From NCBI RefSeq assembly GCF_900110955.1, contig NZ_FOFR01000005.1, forward strand, positions 310,001 to 374,000: DNA of 64,000 nt, read 5' to 3'. The DNA is from Lentzea xinjiangensis. GTDB taxonomy: Bacteria > Actinomycetota > Actinomycetes > Mycobacteriales > Pseudonocardiaceae. The stretch's first letter is position 1; the number at the start of each line of letters is the position of its first letter. The translations under genes were made by a program, and so were the position numbers. The notes beneath the pieces are model-generated. The model saw nothing but the letters and a program-made list of their open reading frames with translations. It searched no databases and was not told the DNA's origin. Positions 52,997-62,980 of this stretch are shown here, piece by piece.

Positions 52997-53794
52997 TCAC
53001 CAGACCTTCAGGCCGAGCTGGTTCGCGGCCCAGATGAGCTGCCGGTCGTTCGCGTCGACGGGGAGCGTCACCCCTCGCCAGGCGTAGCGCCGGACCGCCT
53101 GCTCGGTGGTCTCGCCGGACCGGACCGGCACCCACAGCGCCCAGCAGGCGAGGTTCGCGCCGTGCTTGGAGAGGTAGCGCAGGCCACGCGGCCGGGACCC
53201 GTCCGCCAGCTTCCGCGTGGCCAGCCAGGCGGCGGCCGCGCACGTCACCTGCCGCTCGCCGCCCAGCAGGTCCGACAGGTCGATGCGGCTGGAGCGGTAG
53301 CGCGCCGGCGACCAGTCGCGCGCGAACCGCCTCAGCACGCCGAGGTTCTCCGCCTCCGCCAGGTCCACGCAGTAGTCGTCGCTGTCCAGCACGATCTCGG
53401 CCAACCGGCGCGCCTCGCGCCATTCGGCGGGTACGTGACCCGGCGACATGTGGAACATCGTATTCCAGTCGTCCGCCACGGGATCATCGTTCTCATCGAG
53501 GTCCGGGAAGATCTCGTGCAGCGGCAGCGAGCCGGTTCGCAGTTCGGCGTATGCCAGCGATTCCACGTAAGCGGCGCGTGGTTCGGCCGCGCCGTAGAGG
53601 GTGGCATGCCCCGCGACGTCGAACCGTCCCCATGTCTTGTCCGCTTCACCGCACCTGGCCGGCGGGTTGAGCGGCGATCCGTATCTTTTGTTGTACACCC
53701 GCCACAGCCTCGTTTTCCGTGCCGGAAGGACGACGAGACCGGTGTCCGGGCAGCGCCACCGGCCACCTGGCAGGCCTATGAGCTCTGCAGTCAC
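52997..53794 (-). CDS. RES domain toxin
   Basis: 265 residues. RLWRVYNKRYGSPLNPP (the Arg of RES), GRFDVAGHATLYGAAEPRAAYVESLAY (the Glu), and the later GLRYLSKHGANLACWALW (the Ser) follow the RES pattern. RES toxins such as MbcT and Res degrade NAD+ and are blocked by Xre/MbcA antitoxins. The GTG at 53794 is chosen because GGAGG lies 6 nt before it; the longer TTG-started frame has no such site. It faces its probable antitoxin tail to tail rather than sharing an operon. Confidence 0.82.
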   Translation of the reverse strand: MTAELIGLPGGRWRCPDTGLVVLPARKTRLWRVYNKRYGSPLNPPARCGEADKTWGRFDVAGHATLYGAAEPRAAYVESLAYAELRTGSLPLHEIFPDLDENDDPVADDWNTMFHMSPGHVPAEWREARRLAEIVLDSDDYCVDLAEAENLGVLRRFARDWSPARYRSSRIDLSDLLGGERQVTCAAAAWLATRKLADGSRPRGLRYLSKHGANLACWALWVPVRSGETTEQAVRRYAWRGVTLPVDANDRQLIWAANQLGLKVW

Positions 53795-54039
53795 GAGGTT
53801 CCTCCACCTCCACACGTCGCGTTCATGTTTCGCCGGCTCCGGCTGCGGCGTTTCCAGGTCCAAGCAGGTTCACCTGTTCAGTGGACGCTCCATCCGCGCG
53901 ACCGACGCGGAACAATCGGCGCGACATTCGAACAATGGTGGAATAGCCAGTACCCGGAAACGAACCCGATCAATTCGACAATACTCCCGGCGCCAAGGCC
54001 ATCGACCGGCCGGAGGACGGGAGCGCGTCGGCGATCGAG

Positions 54040-56168
54040 TCACCCTTCGAGCCGGCGGTGCCCGCCCCGCGCTGTCGTGCCCTGCTCCTCGAGGCTCGAA
54101 GCCAGCCGGTCCTGCAGTCGTGCGTGCCGGAACTGGTACGCGGCTCCCGACTGCCGGAGCAGTCCTCTCTCGTGCCCGTCGTCCAGGAAGGCGAGCAGCC
54201 GCCACGGCAGCTCACCGCGCAGGGCGAACCACATCCGCGCGAGGCAGAACTCCCCCCACGCGGACCCGAGCGCCAAAGCCACCACACCGATCGCGGCGAA
54301 GCCGACGCCGGACAGCACGACGAACCCGATGGGCATGGCACCGGACACGCCCAGTGCCACGCCGAACAGGAACCCGCCGAACGAACCGGCCAGCAGAACG
54401 CTGCCCCGATCGGCGCGGAAGGCCGAACGCGGATCGACCGCGTGCGCGGTGTCGGCCGGCTGGTTCACGAACGCCGCGAGAGCGGTGCCCGTCCCGACCG
54501 CGACGCCGGCGAGCACACCCGTACCGGCGCTGATCGTGACACCGCTGAGCACACCCGCGGCGAGGCCGGTCGCGGCGACGGAGGTCAGTCCTCCGGCTGC
54601 CGGCGGAAGTTCCTGCGCAACCCGAGACGGACGACGACCGGCTGCGGTGGCCCCGCCGCCCGGTCGAGCACGAGTCCGCCGACGGCACCGAGCTGCCCCG
54701 CCAGCAGTCCGGCGGGCAGCCCCAGCGCCATGCCGCCCGCGATCCCGAGGACGAACCCGGTCGGCAGCGCACCGGCGAGCCGCAGCAGCAGCCAGATCGA
54801 GAAGCCCACCGCGAGGACGAGCCCGAAGGCCGCCCGCACGGGGAACTGGACGCCGGTCGTGCACAGCAGGTGCCCCACGGCAGCGCCCACCAGCCCCAGG
54901 AGCGCACCGCCGGCACGGCGCGGCACTCCCTGCGCCAGGGTCCACCAGATGAAGTCCCGTGCGCCCTGGCGGTCGAGCCGCCCGGCCAGGTGAGCGCACC
55001 ACTGCCGCACCTCCGCCGGGTCCCGGCGCGGCACCCGGCGACGGGTACCGGTCGCCTCCTGCGGCCGCGTGTACAGCCCCGAGATGAAGGCGTCCAGCAG
55101 GTGCTCTTCAAGAGCTTGGGCACTGCCGAACCGCTGCCGGTCCAGCAGCACCACCGGACCGGGGTGGTTGCCCTCGCTGTAGATGTCCCGCGCGAGCGCG
55201 ACCATCAGCGGCGTGGACAGCACCTCCGCCAGGTTCTGGCAGACGGGGTCGAGAGGGCGCTGCTCGGGCTGGTCCAGGACGTGCTCCCACGACGTGCCGC
55301 CGGGGCAGCCGCGGCGCGTCCGGGGCAGGTACGCCCGGAGGTCCGCCGGTGAGACGTCGACCAGTTCCACGGCCGCCGCACGGGACAGCACGTGCAGATC
55401 ACGGACGGCCGCACCGTATTCCTCCGTCCGGCTGGTGAGCACCATGGGGAGGTTGCACTCGCTGAGCAGCCTGAGGGCCTGCCCGCGGTGCTGCTCGACG
55501 ACCTCGTCGAACCCGTCGAAAAATCGGCAGGACGTGGCCGTCCGCGACGAGGACCGACGCGATGGACTCCTTGCCGCGCTCCCTCTTCCCCATCCCGGCG
55601 TAGTCACGGACGAGTCGTGCTTCGATCCAGTCCCGCAAGGACGTGGTCGCGGGGTTCCAGGAACCGATGTCGAGGATCACCGGCACCGGGCTGCCGTTGG
55701 TCCACCGCTTGAGCAGGTCCAGCACGAACCGCAGCACGAGCACGGTCTTCCCGGCCCCGCCTCTGCCCAGGACCACCATCCTGCCGGACGGCACACCGCG
55801 GTAGACCTCCGCGAAATCCTCGATGAGCCCGCACAGCGCCACGGGTCCGGCAGCGGAGTCGTCCGGAACACCGAGGACGTTGCTCCAGTAGTCGGCCAGC
55901 TCCCGGCTGGCGGCGGTGAACCGGACAGCCAGCGGGAGGGGATCGCGAACGCGCCGCTTCTCCTCCTCACCGAGCCAGTGCACCCTGACCGCGCGGGCGA
56001 GCTGGGCCGCGGCGGCGCGCATTCGCCGTCACGAGCACCATCGCCGGCGTGGAAGTGGACATCCCCGTGAACCGCCCCGCTCTGCATGACCGCACTGCCC
56101 GAGTTCGCGCTGGTTTCGTTGTGAACAGCACCGGACGATCGGAATTCCGACCGGCTCTCCCCGGACAT
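54040..56168 (-). pseudogene. NACHT NTPase membrane protein with three frameshifts
   Basis: Pieces in alternating frames join into one typical actinobacterial NACHT protein. The start (ATG 56168, GAGG 5 nt upstream) gives AVHNETSANSG and GDVHFH. A frameshift near 56015-56060 leads to the NACHT core with Walker A VLGRGGAGKTVL. A second in the A5 run at 55519-55523 leads to FDGFDEVVEQH (Walker B), LTSRTEEYGAA and LSTPLMVALARDIY. A third near 54590-54660 leads to glycine-rich membrane helices and the usual tail FALRGELPWRLLAFLDD, YQFRHARLQDRL. Removing one T in the second gives LPIFDGFDEV exactly. Either a decayed gene or sequencing errors. Confidence 0.8.
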
Positions 56169-56563
56169 CGGCACCTCGCACCCTGGAAGTCGAAACACAC
56201 CCCTCAGCCCGGCCGAGTGGACAGGCCGGACCCTCCGGCGATCTTGCACCGGTTCCAAGGCGGGCAGCACGACTTTTCGGAGAAGCTGATCAGCGGCACC
56301 GAAAGCAGGAGCCACTCGGCGTGCCACGAATGCCGCTCGCCGACTTCGGGCACAACCGGGTGGTGTTGTCCCGGAGAATTGAATCCGAGCACAGGTATTC
56401 TTTAGTGCGTGGAATTGGACTGAGCGTACAACGCGGGCACGGAAAGCGTTGCGCTATTCCGGAATGGCTTCACCCGAGTCGCGGGTCCACCGAGCCGCCG
56501 CGTTGAGGAGTCCGCATTCCTTGTCGGGATCGGCGCCGGTGAGCACCCGGCCTCGCCACCGTC
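56169..56563. other. 395-bp intergenic region
   Basis: Between the NACHT pseudogene and the P-domain fragment. GC is lower than in the surroundings, with stretches such as GAATTGAATCC near 56378. No gene, repeat or firm promoter recognised. Confidence 0.45.
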
Positions 56564-57092
56564 GTGGACTACGGCGACTGCGCCCTGTCCCCCGGCTCCG
56601 CCGAACCCCGCTTCTTCGTCACGGGCCGGCTGCACTTCCGCGAGCCGACCACCGGTGAGATCGCCTGGCGCTGGATCGACCACCTCGTCGGCAGCGGCGA
56701 CCCGCAGGTCGCGGCCCTGCTGGACACCACCGAGTTCTGGATCGGCGACCGGCTGCGCGCGGACCGGCGACACCGACGTCCCGGTCGTCACCCGCACCCC
56801 GCCGGTCACCGCGCAGACGACGATCAGCGGCTGCCAGGGCGACCCCCGGTCCGCCGCCAGGGTGGACGTCACTTCGAGACCTGCAGGGTTCGCTCATGCG
56901 CTGGACCTGATCGCCCCGGACGGCACGGCGTACCGCCTCCAGCACCAGCTCCAGCGCAGGCTGCCGGACCCCGGTGGCTGGTTCACCGCCGACCTGTCCC
57001 GCGAGTCCCGCGACGGCACGTGGCCGCTGCGGGTGCACGACGTCATCCGGGTCGGCCTGGGTGATCTCGACTGGTGGCGCCTGACCTTGTGA
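56564..57092 (+). pseudogene. frameshifted fragment ending in a proprotein convertase P-domain
   Basis: The last about 100 residues (from VVTRTPPVTAQTTISGCQGD) fit a P-domain: ALDLIAPDGTAYRLQ, RDGTWPLRVHDV, GDLDWWRLTL. P-domains occur at the C-terminus of secreted subtilisin- or trypsin-like proteases. The upstream part (HFREPTTGEIAWRWIDHLVG, FWIGDRLRA) is in a different frame and was not recognised; the shift lies near 56760. No protease domain, signal peptide or clear start is present, so this is a gene remnant. Confidence 0.6.
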
Positions 57093-57100
57093 CCCACGGA

Positions 57101-57148
57101 CGCGGGTGGATCGCCGCCGGCAGTGGCTCCGGCGGCGATCCACCCGCG
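57101..57148. terminator. 20-bp perfect hairpin between convergent genes
   Basis: 57101-57120 pairs base for base with 57129-57148 over an 8-nt loop. It sits between the P-domain fragment and the convergent secreted hydrolase, and should stop transcription from both sides. Confidence 0.88.
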
Positions 57149-57164
57149 GGACTGCTCGGGTGCG

Positions 57165-57971
57165 TCAGCCCGCGGCGCGGAGGACGAGGTCGGCGACCGC
57201 GTCCGGACGCGAGACCGCCACGGCGTGCGAGGCTCCCCCGATGGTCGCGGTGGCGCGTGAGCCGGCCCGGTCCGCCATGAACTGCTGCGACCGCAGCGGG
57301 ATGTTCTTGTCGGCGCCGGCCAGCAGGAACCACGAGGGGGTGCTCGCCCACGCCGGCGTGCCGGACGCCTCGTTCAGGGCGGCGTCCCGGATGGGGCGCT
57401 GGGTGGCGGCCATGAGGGCGGTCTGCCGTGCCGGGACGTCGGCGGCGAACTGCTGCCGGAAGACCGAGGGCTTGATGTAGAGGTCGTTCGAGCCGTCGGG
57501 CAGCGGGACCGGTGCCAGCGTCTCACCCAGCGTGCTGCCGGGGTACTTCGCGGCGAGCTGTGCCGCGGCTTCGCCCTCGGCCGGGGCGAAGGCGGCCACG
57601 TACACCAACGACTTCACCTTCGGGGACCGTGCCTTGGTGTTCGTGATGACGGCACCGCCGTAGGAGTGGCCGACGAGCACCACGGGCCCGTCGATGGTGG
57701 CCAGACGCGCGTCGAGGGCTTCGGCGTCGGAGCGAACCCCGCGCAGGGGGTTGGCCACGGCGACGACGCTGAAGCCCCGTCGCTGCAACCGTTCGACGAC
57801 GGGATTCCAGCTCGCACCGTCGGCGAAGGCGCCGTGGACGAGGACGATCGTGGGCTTCTGCCCGCCGGCCGGGTGGGCGGCGACCGCGGTCGAGATGCCG
57901 AACAGGGCGAGCCCCGAGACGGCGACGAGTGCGGCGAGCAGTGCGGTGACGCGGCGTGTGAGCGTGTGCAT
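57165..57971 (-). CDS. secreted alpha/beta hydrolase
   Basis: 268 residues. A signal peptide (basic start, hydrophobic core, ending near VAAHPAG, about residue 35) precedes an alpha/beta hydrolase with LVHGAFADGASWN, nucleophile VLVGHSYGGAVITN, and a late His in GGASHAVAVSRP. It resembles the EstA/salicylate esterase-like group of small actinobacterial hydrolases. It is 9 nt downstream of the chloroperoxidase-like hydrolase and so in one operon with it. Confidence 0.9.
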   Translation of the reverse strand: MHTLTRRVTALLAALVAVSGLALFGISTAVAAHPAGGQKPTIVLVHGAFADGASWNPVVERLQRRGFSVVAVANPLRGVRSDAEALDARLATIDGPVVLVGHSYGGAVITNTKARSPKVKSLVYVAAFAPAEGEAAAQLAAKYPGSTLGETLAPVPLPDGSNDLYIKPSVFRQQFAADVPARQTALMAATQRPIRDAALNEASGTPAWASTPSWFLLAGADKNIPLRSQQFMADRAGSRATATIGGASHAVAVSRPDAVADLVLRAAG

Positions 57972-57980
57972 GTCCGGTTC

Positions 57981-58862
<882 letters not shown>

Positions 58863-58892
58863 CTAGGGAGCGAACAGGGCCGGTCGCGTCCG

Positions 58893-61646
58893 TCAGACGA
58901 CGTCTTCGGCGTACGTCATCGTGCCGTGCAGCACCGCGGCGAGCTCACCCCGGGACGTCACTCCCAGTTTGGGGAACATCCGCTGCAGGTGGGTGCTCAC
59001 CGTCCTGGGGGAGACGTACAGCCGCTCGCCGATCTCCCGGTTGGTGAGCCCCTGCGCGGCGAGCTGGGCGACGTGCAGCTCGGTGGACGTGAGCCGGTCG
59101 ACGGCGGCCGGGTCCTGGCGGGGCGAGGACGTGCCCGCCGCGCGGAGCTCCTGACGTGCCCGCTCCGCCCACGCCGACGCGCCGAGCGCGTCGAAGACCT
59201 CGCACGCGGCCCGCAGGACGACGCGGGACTCCGCGGGTCTGCGGTGCCGCCGCAACCACGCGCCCAGCGCCAGGTGCACCCGTGCCCGCTCGAACGGCCA
59301 GTCGACGGGGACGGCGCCGAGGGCCTCCCGGTAGAGCGGCTCGGCGGTGTCCGGCGGGCTGAGCAGGGCGCGGCCGAGGCGCAGCCCGCAGAGCAGGGCG
59401 GGTGAGGGGGCCACCTCCTCGAGCGGGGTCAGCTCCCGCAGGACGTCCCGCGCCGCTTCGGTGGACTCGCTGCGCACGGCCGCCTCGACCAGTTCGGCGA
59501 CCCCGTAGAAGCGCAGCCACGGGTGGAAAGCCGGGTCGGACGGCTCGAAGACGCGCTGCAGGTGCCCGAAGGCGTCGCCGTAGCGCCCCTGGCAGAGGGC
59601 TGCCTGCCCGCGGGCCATCTGCACGATGGCCAGTGCCGGGCGCGCGCCGCCGGGCAGGGCGGTGCGTTCCGCCTCCGCTGCCCACGCCTCCGCCCGCGGG
59701 TCGCCGCAGACGGCGGCGATCTGCGCGCGGATGGCGTGCACCATCGCGTGCACGAGGGACTGTCCGGTCTCGCGGGCCAGCTCGGCGGCCTCCTCGGCGG
59801 CGAGGTGACCGGCGCGCACGTCACCGAGCCGTGCGGCGCTGCCCGCCTGGACGCACAGTGCCCTGGCCAGCATCGACAGCCGGCCCCGCGCCCGCAGGGG
59901 GTCCAGCGACCTCGCTGCCAGCCCGCCCGCCAGGGCGGGAGCGCCCACCATCACCGCGGCACTGCCCAGGAGCTGATCCCATTCGGCGTCCTCGGACGCG
60001 CGCTCCAGCTGACCGGCCAGCGACTCGAGGACGGCTCGGCCGCGCTCGACCGGCGCGCAGTACGCCCGCAGGGCCACCAGGCCGGCGTTGTCCGCGTCCA
60101 CGGGCATCCGGTCGACGGCGGCGGCGACCCGCTGACGAGCGGCCGGTCCCGGCTCTCCCCAGAAGCAGTGCAGCACCGCGCCCCACAACATCCGCAGCCC
60201 CAGCCCGGGTTCGCCACCGGCGGCGATCTCGACGGCCAGCTCGGCCAGCTCGGCGGTCGCGGTGCCCTCGCCCTGCGCCGACCCCTCGACCAGGGCGATG
60301 CCGACCCAGGCCGCACGGCCCTGGTCCCGGACCGAGAGCAGCTCCAGCGAACGCGCCTGGGCCAGCAGGTGTGCGGCGGCGTCGCTCTGGCCCGACTCCA
60401 GGGCGAGCTCGGCCGCGCGCAGCAGCCGGTCCGCGCGAGCGGAGGGGTCCGCGGTCAGCTCCGCCGCCCGCCGCAGCGCGGCCAGGGCCGCGGCGACGCC
60501 ACCACGCCGCAGGGCCCTGCCGGCCGTGAGGTCCAGGTCCCGCGCCGCGTGCTCGTCGGGCCCGGCGGTGGCGGCGGCGCGGTGCCACGCCTGCCGGTCG
60601 GGCTGGTCCTGCAACTGCGCGGCGAGAGCGGCGTGCGCGGCCTGTCGTTCCGCCGCGGTCGCCGCGTGGTGCATCGCCGAGCGGACGAGCGGGTGCCGGA
60701 AGACCATCCCCCAGGGTTCCAGCAGGCCCGCGCCGACCGCCGGTCCGAGAGCGGCCACACCGACCGGCGTCCCGAGCATCCGGGTCGCGGCGGCCAAGCA
60801 CTCGTCCATCGTGCCGTCGCCGTTGAGGGCAGCGAGGAGGAGGACCGCCCGTGTGTCGGCCGGAAGGCGGGAGACCCGCGCCGTGAAGGTCCGCTCCAGC
60901 CGTTCGGTCAGCGGCAGCGGCCCCGGCGTGAGCGCGTACGCCCCACCGACCGCGTGCAACGCGACCGGCAGCTCGGTCAGCGCCAGCGGGTTCCCGGCCG
61001 CCTCCTCCAGCAGCCGCCGCCTCACCTGCTGCCCCAGGCCGGGGGCCACCGCGTCCAGCAGCTCGCTCGACACCTCGTCCGTCAGCGGCTTGAGGTGCAG
61101 CACGGGCAGCCCGGCGCCGGAGAGCCGGCCGTCGAGGTCGCGGGTGACGGCGATCAGGGCGAGGGGGTCGGACTCGATGCGCCGGGCGACGAACCCGAGC
61201 ACGTCGAGGCTGGCCCGGTCCATCCAGTGGGCGTCCTCGACGACCACCAGCAGCGGTGCCCTCACCGCCGCGTCCGACAGCAGGGTGAGCGCGGCCAGGC
61301 CGACCAGGTAGAGGTCGGGCACGGCCTCGTCGGCGAGTCCGACGGCCGCCCGCAGCGCGGCGCGTTGCGGGCCCGGCAGGTCGTCGATCCCGTCCCGCAA
61401 CCGGTGGACGAGCTGGTGCAGGCCGGCGCAGGGCACGTGCTCCTCCGACTCGACCCCCACCGCCGTGACCACCTGGGTCCCGCGGCTCGCTGCCCGCGCC
61501 GCCGCCTCGGCGACCAGCGCCGACTTGCCGATCCCGGGGGCGCCGAGGACGACCACCGCGCCGCCCGACCCGGAGGTGGCCTGCTCGACCAGGGCGGCCA
61601 GTGCGCGGCGCTCCGTCTCGCGCCCCAGCAGCGCCCGTCGTTGCAT
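58893..61646 (-). CDS. LAL-type LuxR regulator with AAA ATPase domain
   Basis: 917 residues. The N-terminal AAA (STAND) module has LLGRETERRALAALVEQA, Walker A VLGAPGIGKSALV and Walker B LLVVVEDAHWMDRAS. About 500 residues of helical TPR-like sequence follow, then a C-terminal GerE helix-turn-helix (LTSTELHVAQLAAQGLTNREIGERLYVSPRTVSTHLQ). LAL proteins activate nearby genes on ligand and ATP binding. The two hydrolase genes downstream on the same strand are candidate targets. The ATG at 61646 has GGAG 6 nt upstream; the frame extends further but without family similarity. Confidence 0.93.
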   Translation of the reverse strand: MQRRALLGRETERRALAALVEQATSGSGGAVVVLGAPGIGKSALVAEAAARAASRGTQVVTAVGVESEEHVPCAGLHQLVHRLRDGIDDLPGPQRAALRAAVGLADEAVPDLYLVGLAALTLLSDAAVRAPLLVVVEDAHWMDRASLDVLGFVARRIESDPLALIAVTRDLDGRLSGAGLPVLHLKPLTDEVSSELLDAVAPGLGQQVRRRLLEEAAGNPLALTELPVALHAVGGAYALTPGPLPLTERLERTFTARVSRLPADTRAVLLLAALNGDGTMDECLAAATRMLGTPVGVAALGPAVGAGLLEPWGMVFRHPLVRSAMHHAATAAERQAAHAALAAQLQDQPDRQAWHRAAATAGPDEHAARDLDLTAGRALRRGGVAAALAALRRAAELTADPSARADRLLRAAELALESGQSDAAAHLLAQARSLELLSVRDQGRAAWVGIALVEGSAQGEGTATAELAELAVEIAAGGEPGLGLRMLWGAVLHCFWGEPGPAARQRVAAAVDRMPVDADNAGLVALRAYCAPVERGRAVLESLAGQLERASEDAEWDQLLGSAAVMVGAPALAGGLAARSLDPLRARGRLSMLARALCVQAGSAARLGDVRAGHLAAEEAAELARETGQSLVHAMVHAIRAQIAAVCGDPRAEAWAAEAERTALPGGARPALAIVQMARGQAALCQGRYGDAFGHLQRVFEPSDPAFHPWLRFYGVAELVEAAVRSESTEAARDVLRELTPLEEVAPSPALLCGLRLGRALLSPPDTAEPLYREALGAVPVDWPFERARVHLALGAWLRRHRRPAESRVVLRAACEVFDALGASAWAERARQELRAAGTSSPRQDPAAVDRLTSTELHVAQLAAQGLTNREIGERLYVSPRTVSTHLQRMFPKLGVTSRGELAAVLHGTMTYAEDVV

Positions 61647-62054
61647 GCCGCGCTCCGTCTCCTCCGTGCGACTCCTCGCTGCAGGCAAGCGCCGTGAAAA
61701 CGACCTCCGCTCGCCGGCCGGGCGAAGCGATCCGCACAACGGCACGCGTGTCGCTCCGGGGACAGCGAGGGCTCCAGTGCCTGCGGGAGTATTTGAGCAC
61801 CGGCCAAGGTGTTCCACGGGCTGGTTGCACACGGAGGTGGCACGCTTCACATCCGCGGCCTCCCGGACCTCACGGACAGCGACGGAGCGGTTCGGCAACG
61901 CGATTCCCAAGCCTGCCAGCGGAATCCGGAACCGGACGTTCCCCGTGTTGCCGGGTGCTCCGCCTCCACCGGAGCGAGTGCTTGTGCGGCACCAGGAGGA
62001 CGGCACGTCCGGAGTGGACGGAGTGGTGCGGATCGCACCGGGGAGACCACCCGG
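61647..62054. other. 408-bp intergenic region
   Basis: Lies between the LAL regulator and the quinone oxidoreductase gene (both reverse strand). Open frames exist by chance but none has recognisable content or a start signal. No strong hairpin or repeat seen; it probably holds the LAL promoter. Confidence 0.45.
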
Positions 62055-62855
62055 TCAGTCGCGATCGGCCAGGTGGATTCCCAGGTCGGTGCGGCCGGGA
62101 GCCAGGTCCTCCCGCAACGCGCGCGTGCCCGCGTAGTCGCCGTCGCGCAGCCGCCGGAACCGTCGCGGACGTTCGTCGGCGACGCCGCCGACCCTGGCCG
62201 CGAGCCGCTCGGCCTCGCGCTCGACCTCCGCGGGCCCGAGCGAATCGGCGTCGTGGACCACGTGCAGGTCCAGCGCCTCGATCCCGACGTACCAGAGCAC
62301 GCCGTGCGTGATCGGGAAGAGCAGCGAGTCGAGGTCACCGCTGATCCCGCGCGGGCCGATCGAGCGCTCGTCCTCACCGGCCGTGACCACGACCAGCGCC
62401 TTGCGCCCGACCAGCCCGCCATCGCCGTACCGGCGAGGCACGCCGAGCTCCTGGTCGAGATCGCCGTAGGCGAACCCGCTGGTGAGCACCCGGTCGAACC
62501 ACCCCTTCAGGATCGCGGGCGGCCCGTACCACCACAGCGGGAACTGCAGGACGAGCAGTTCGGCCGCCGCGAGCTTGGCCTGCTCCTCGCGCACGTCGGC
62601 AGGCAGCCGGCCGGCGGCGTAGGCCTCGCCGACCAGCTCGGCGATGTTGCCAGGACGTTCCGCCAGGTCCCCCAGGTCCCGCTGGGACAGCACGGGGTCG
62701 AAGCCCTCGGCGTAGAGGTCCGACACCGCCACCTCGTACCGCTGCCCCAGTGCCTTGGTCCCGGCCTGCAGAAGACGGTCGTTCAGCGAGTCACGGCGAG
62801 GGTGCGCGTACACCCACAGGGCGTGACCCGGCTTCGGCGGATGAACGATGGTCAT
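62055..62855 (-). CDS. NAD(P)H dehydrogenase (quinone), flavodoxin-like fold
   Basis: 266 residues. ALWVYAHPRRDSLNDRLLQAG, VLQFPLWWYGPPAILKGWFDRVLTSGFAYG and ALVVVTAGEDERSIGPRG match the Flavodoxin_2 family (KefF/MdaB-like). It binds FMN or FAD and reduces quinones by two electrons, protecting against redox stress. A GAGGTGACGT region supports the ATG at 62855. A 7-bp-arm palindrome lies just upstream. Confidence 0.92.
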   Translation of the reverse strand: MTIVHPPKPGHALWVYAHPRRDSLNDRLLQAGTKALGQRYEVAVSDLYAEGFDPVLSQRDLGDLAERPGNIAELVGEAYAAGRLPADVREEQAKLAAAELLVLQFPLWWYGPPAILKGWFDRVLTSGFAYGDLDQELGVPRRYGDGGLVGRKALVVVTAGEDERSIGPRGISGDLDSLLFPITHGVLWYVGIEALDLHVVHDADSLGPAEVEREAERLAARVGGVADERPRRFRRLRDGDYAGTRALREDLAPGRTDLGIHLADRD

Positions 62856-62874
62856 ACGTCACCTCGGTCTGTTC

Positions 62875-62892
62875 GATGACCTTGTGGTCATC
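62875..62892. promoter_or_regulatory. candidate operator upstream of the quinone oxidoreductase gene
   Basis: GATGACC-TTGT-GGTCATC is a perfect interrupted palindrome 20 bp before the start codon. The site is well placed for a repressor, but no regulator gene is adjacent. Confidence 0.5.
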
Positions 62893-62980
62893 CTGCAGTG
62901 AAGTCACGTCCGGCGCGCCGGGAAATGGGCGAGCGTCCCACGTCCATGCGTGCTCGTCCACGCGCGGGATGCGGTGGCGG

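Noticed and set aside
55399..55607. Programmed ribosomal frameshift in the NACHT gene at the A5 run
   Set aside because: On the coding strand the run is T5 with no canonical slippery heptamer, and two further frameshifts in the same gene favour decay or sequence error.
59523..61697. 724-codon forward frame across the LAL regulator
   Set aside because: Translation is repetitive Gln/Arg/Gly; the reverse frame has Walker motifs and a GerE domain.
61647..62006. N-terminal extension of the LAL regulator to 62006
   Set aside because: The extra 120 codons have no family similarity, and a good ribosome binding site lies before the ATG at 61646, where similarity begins.
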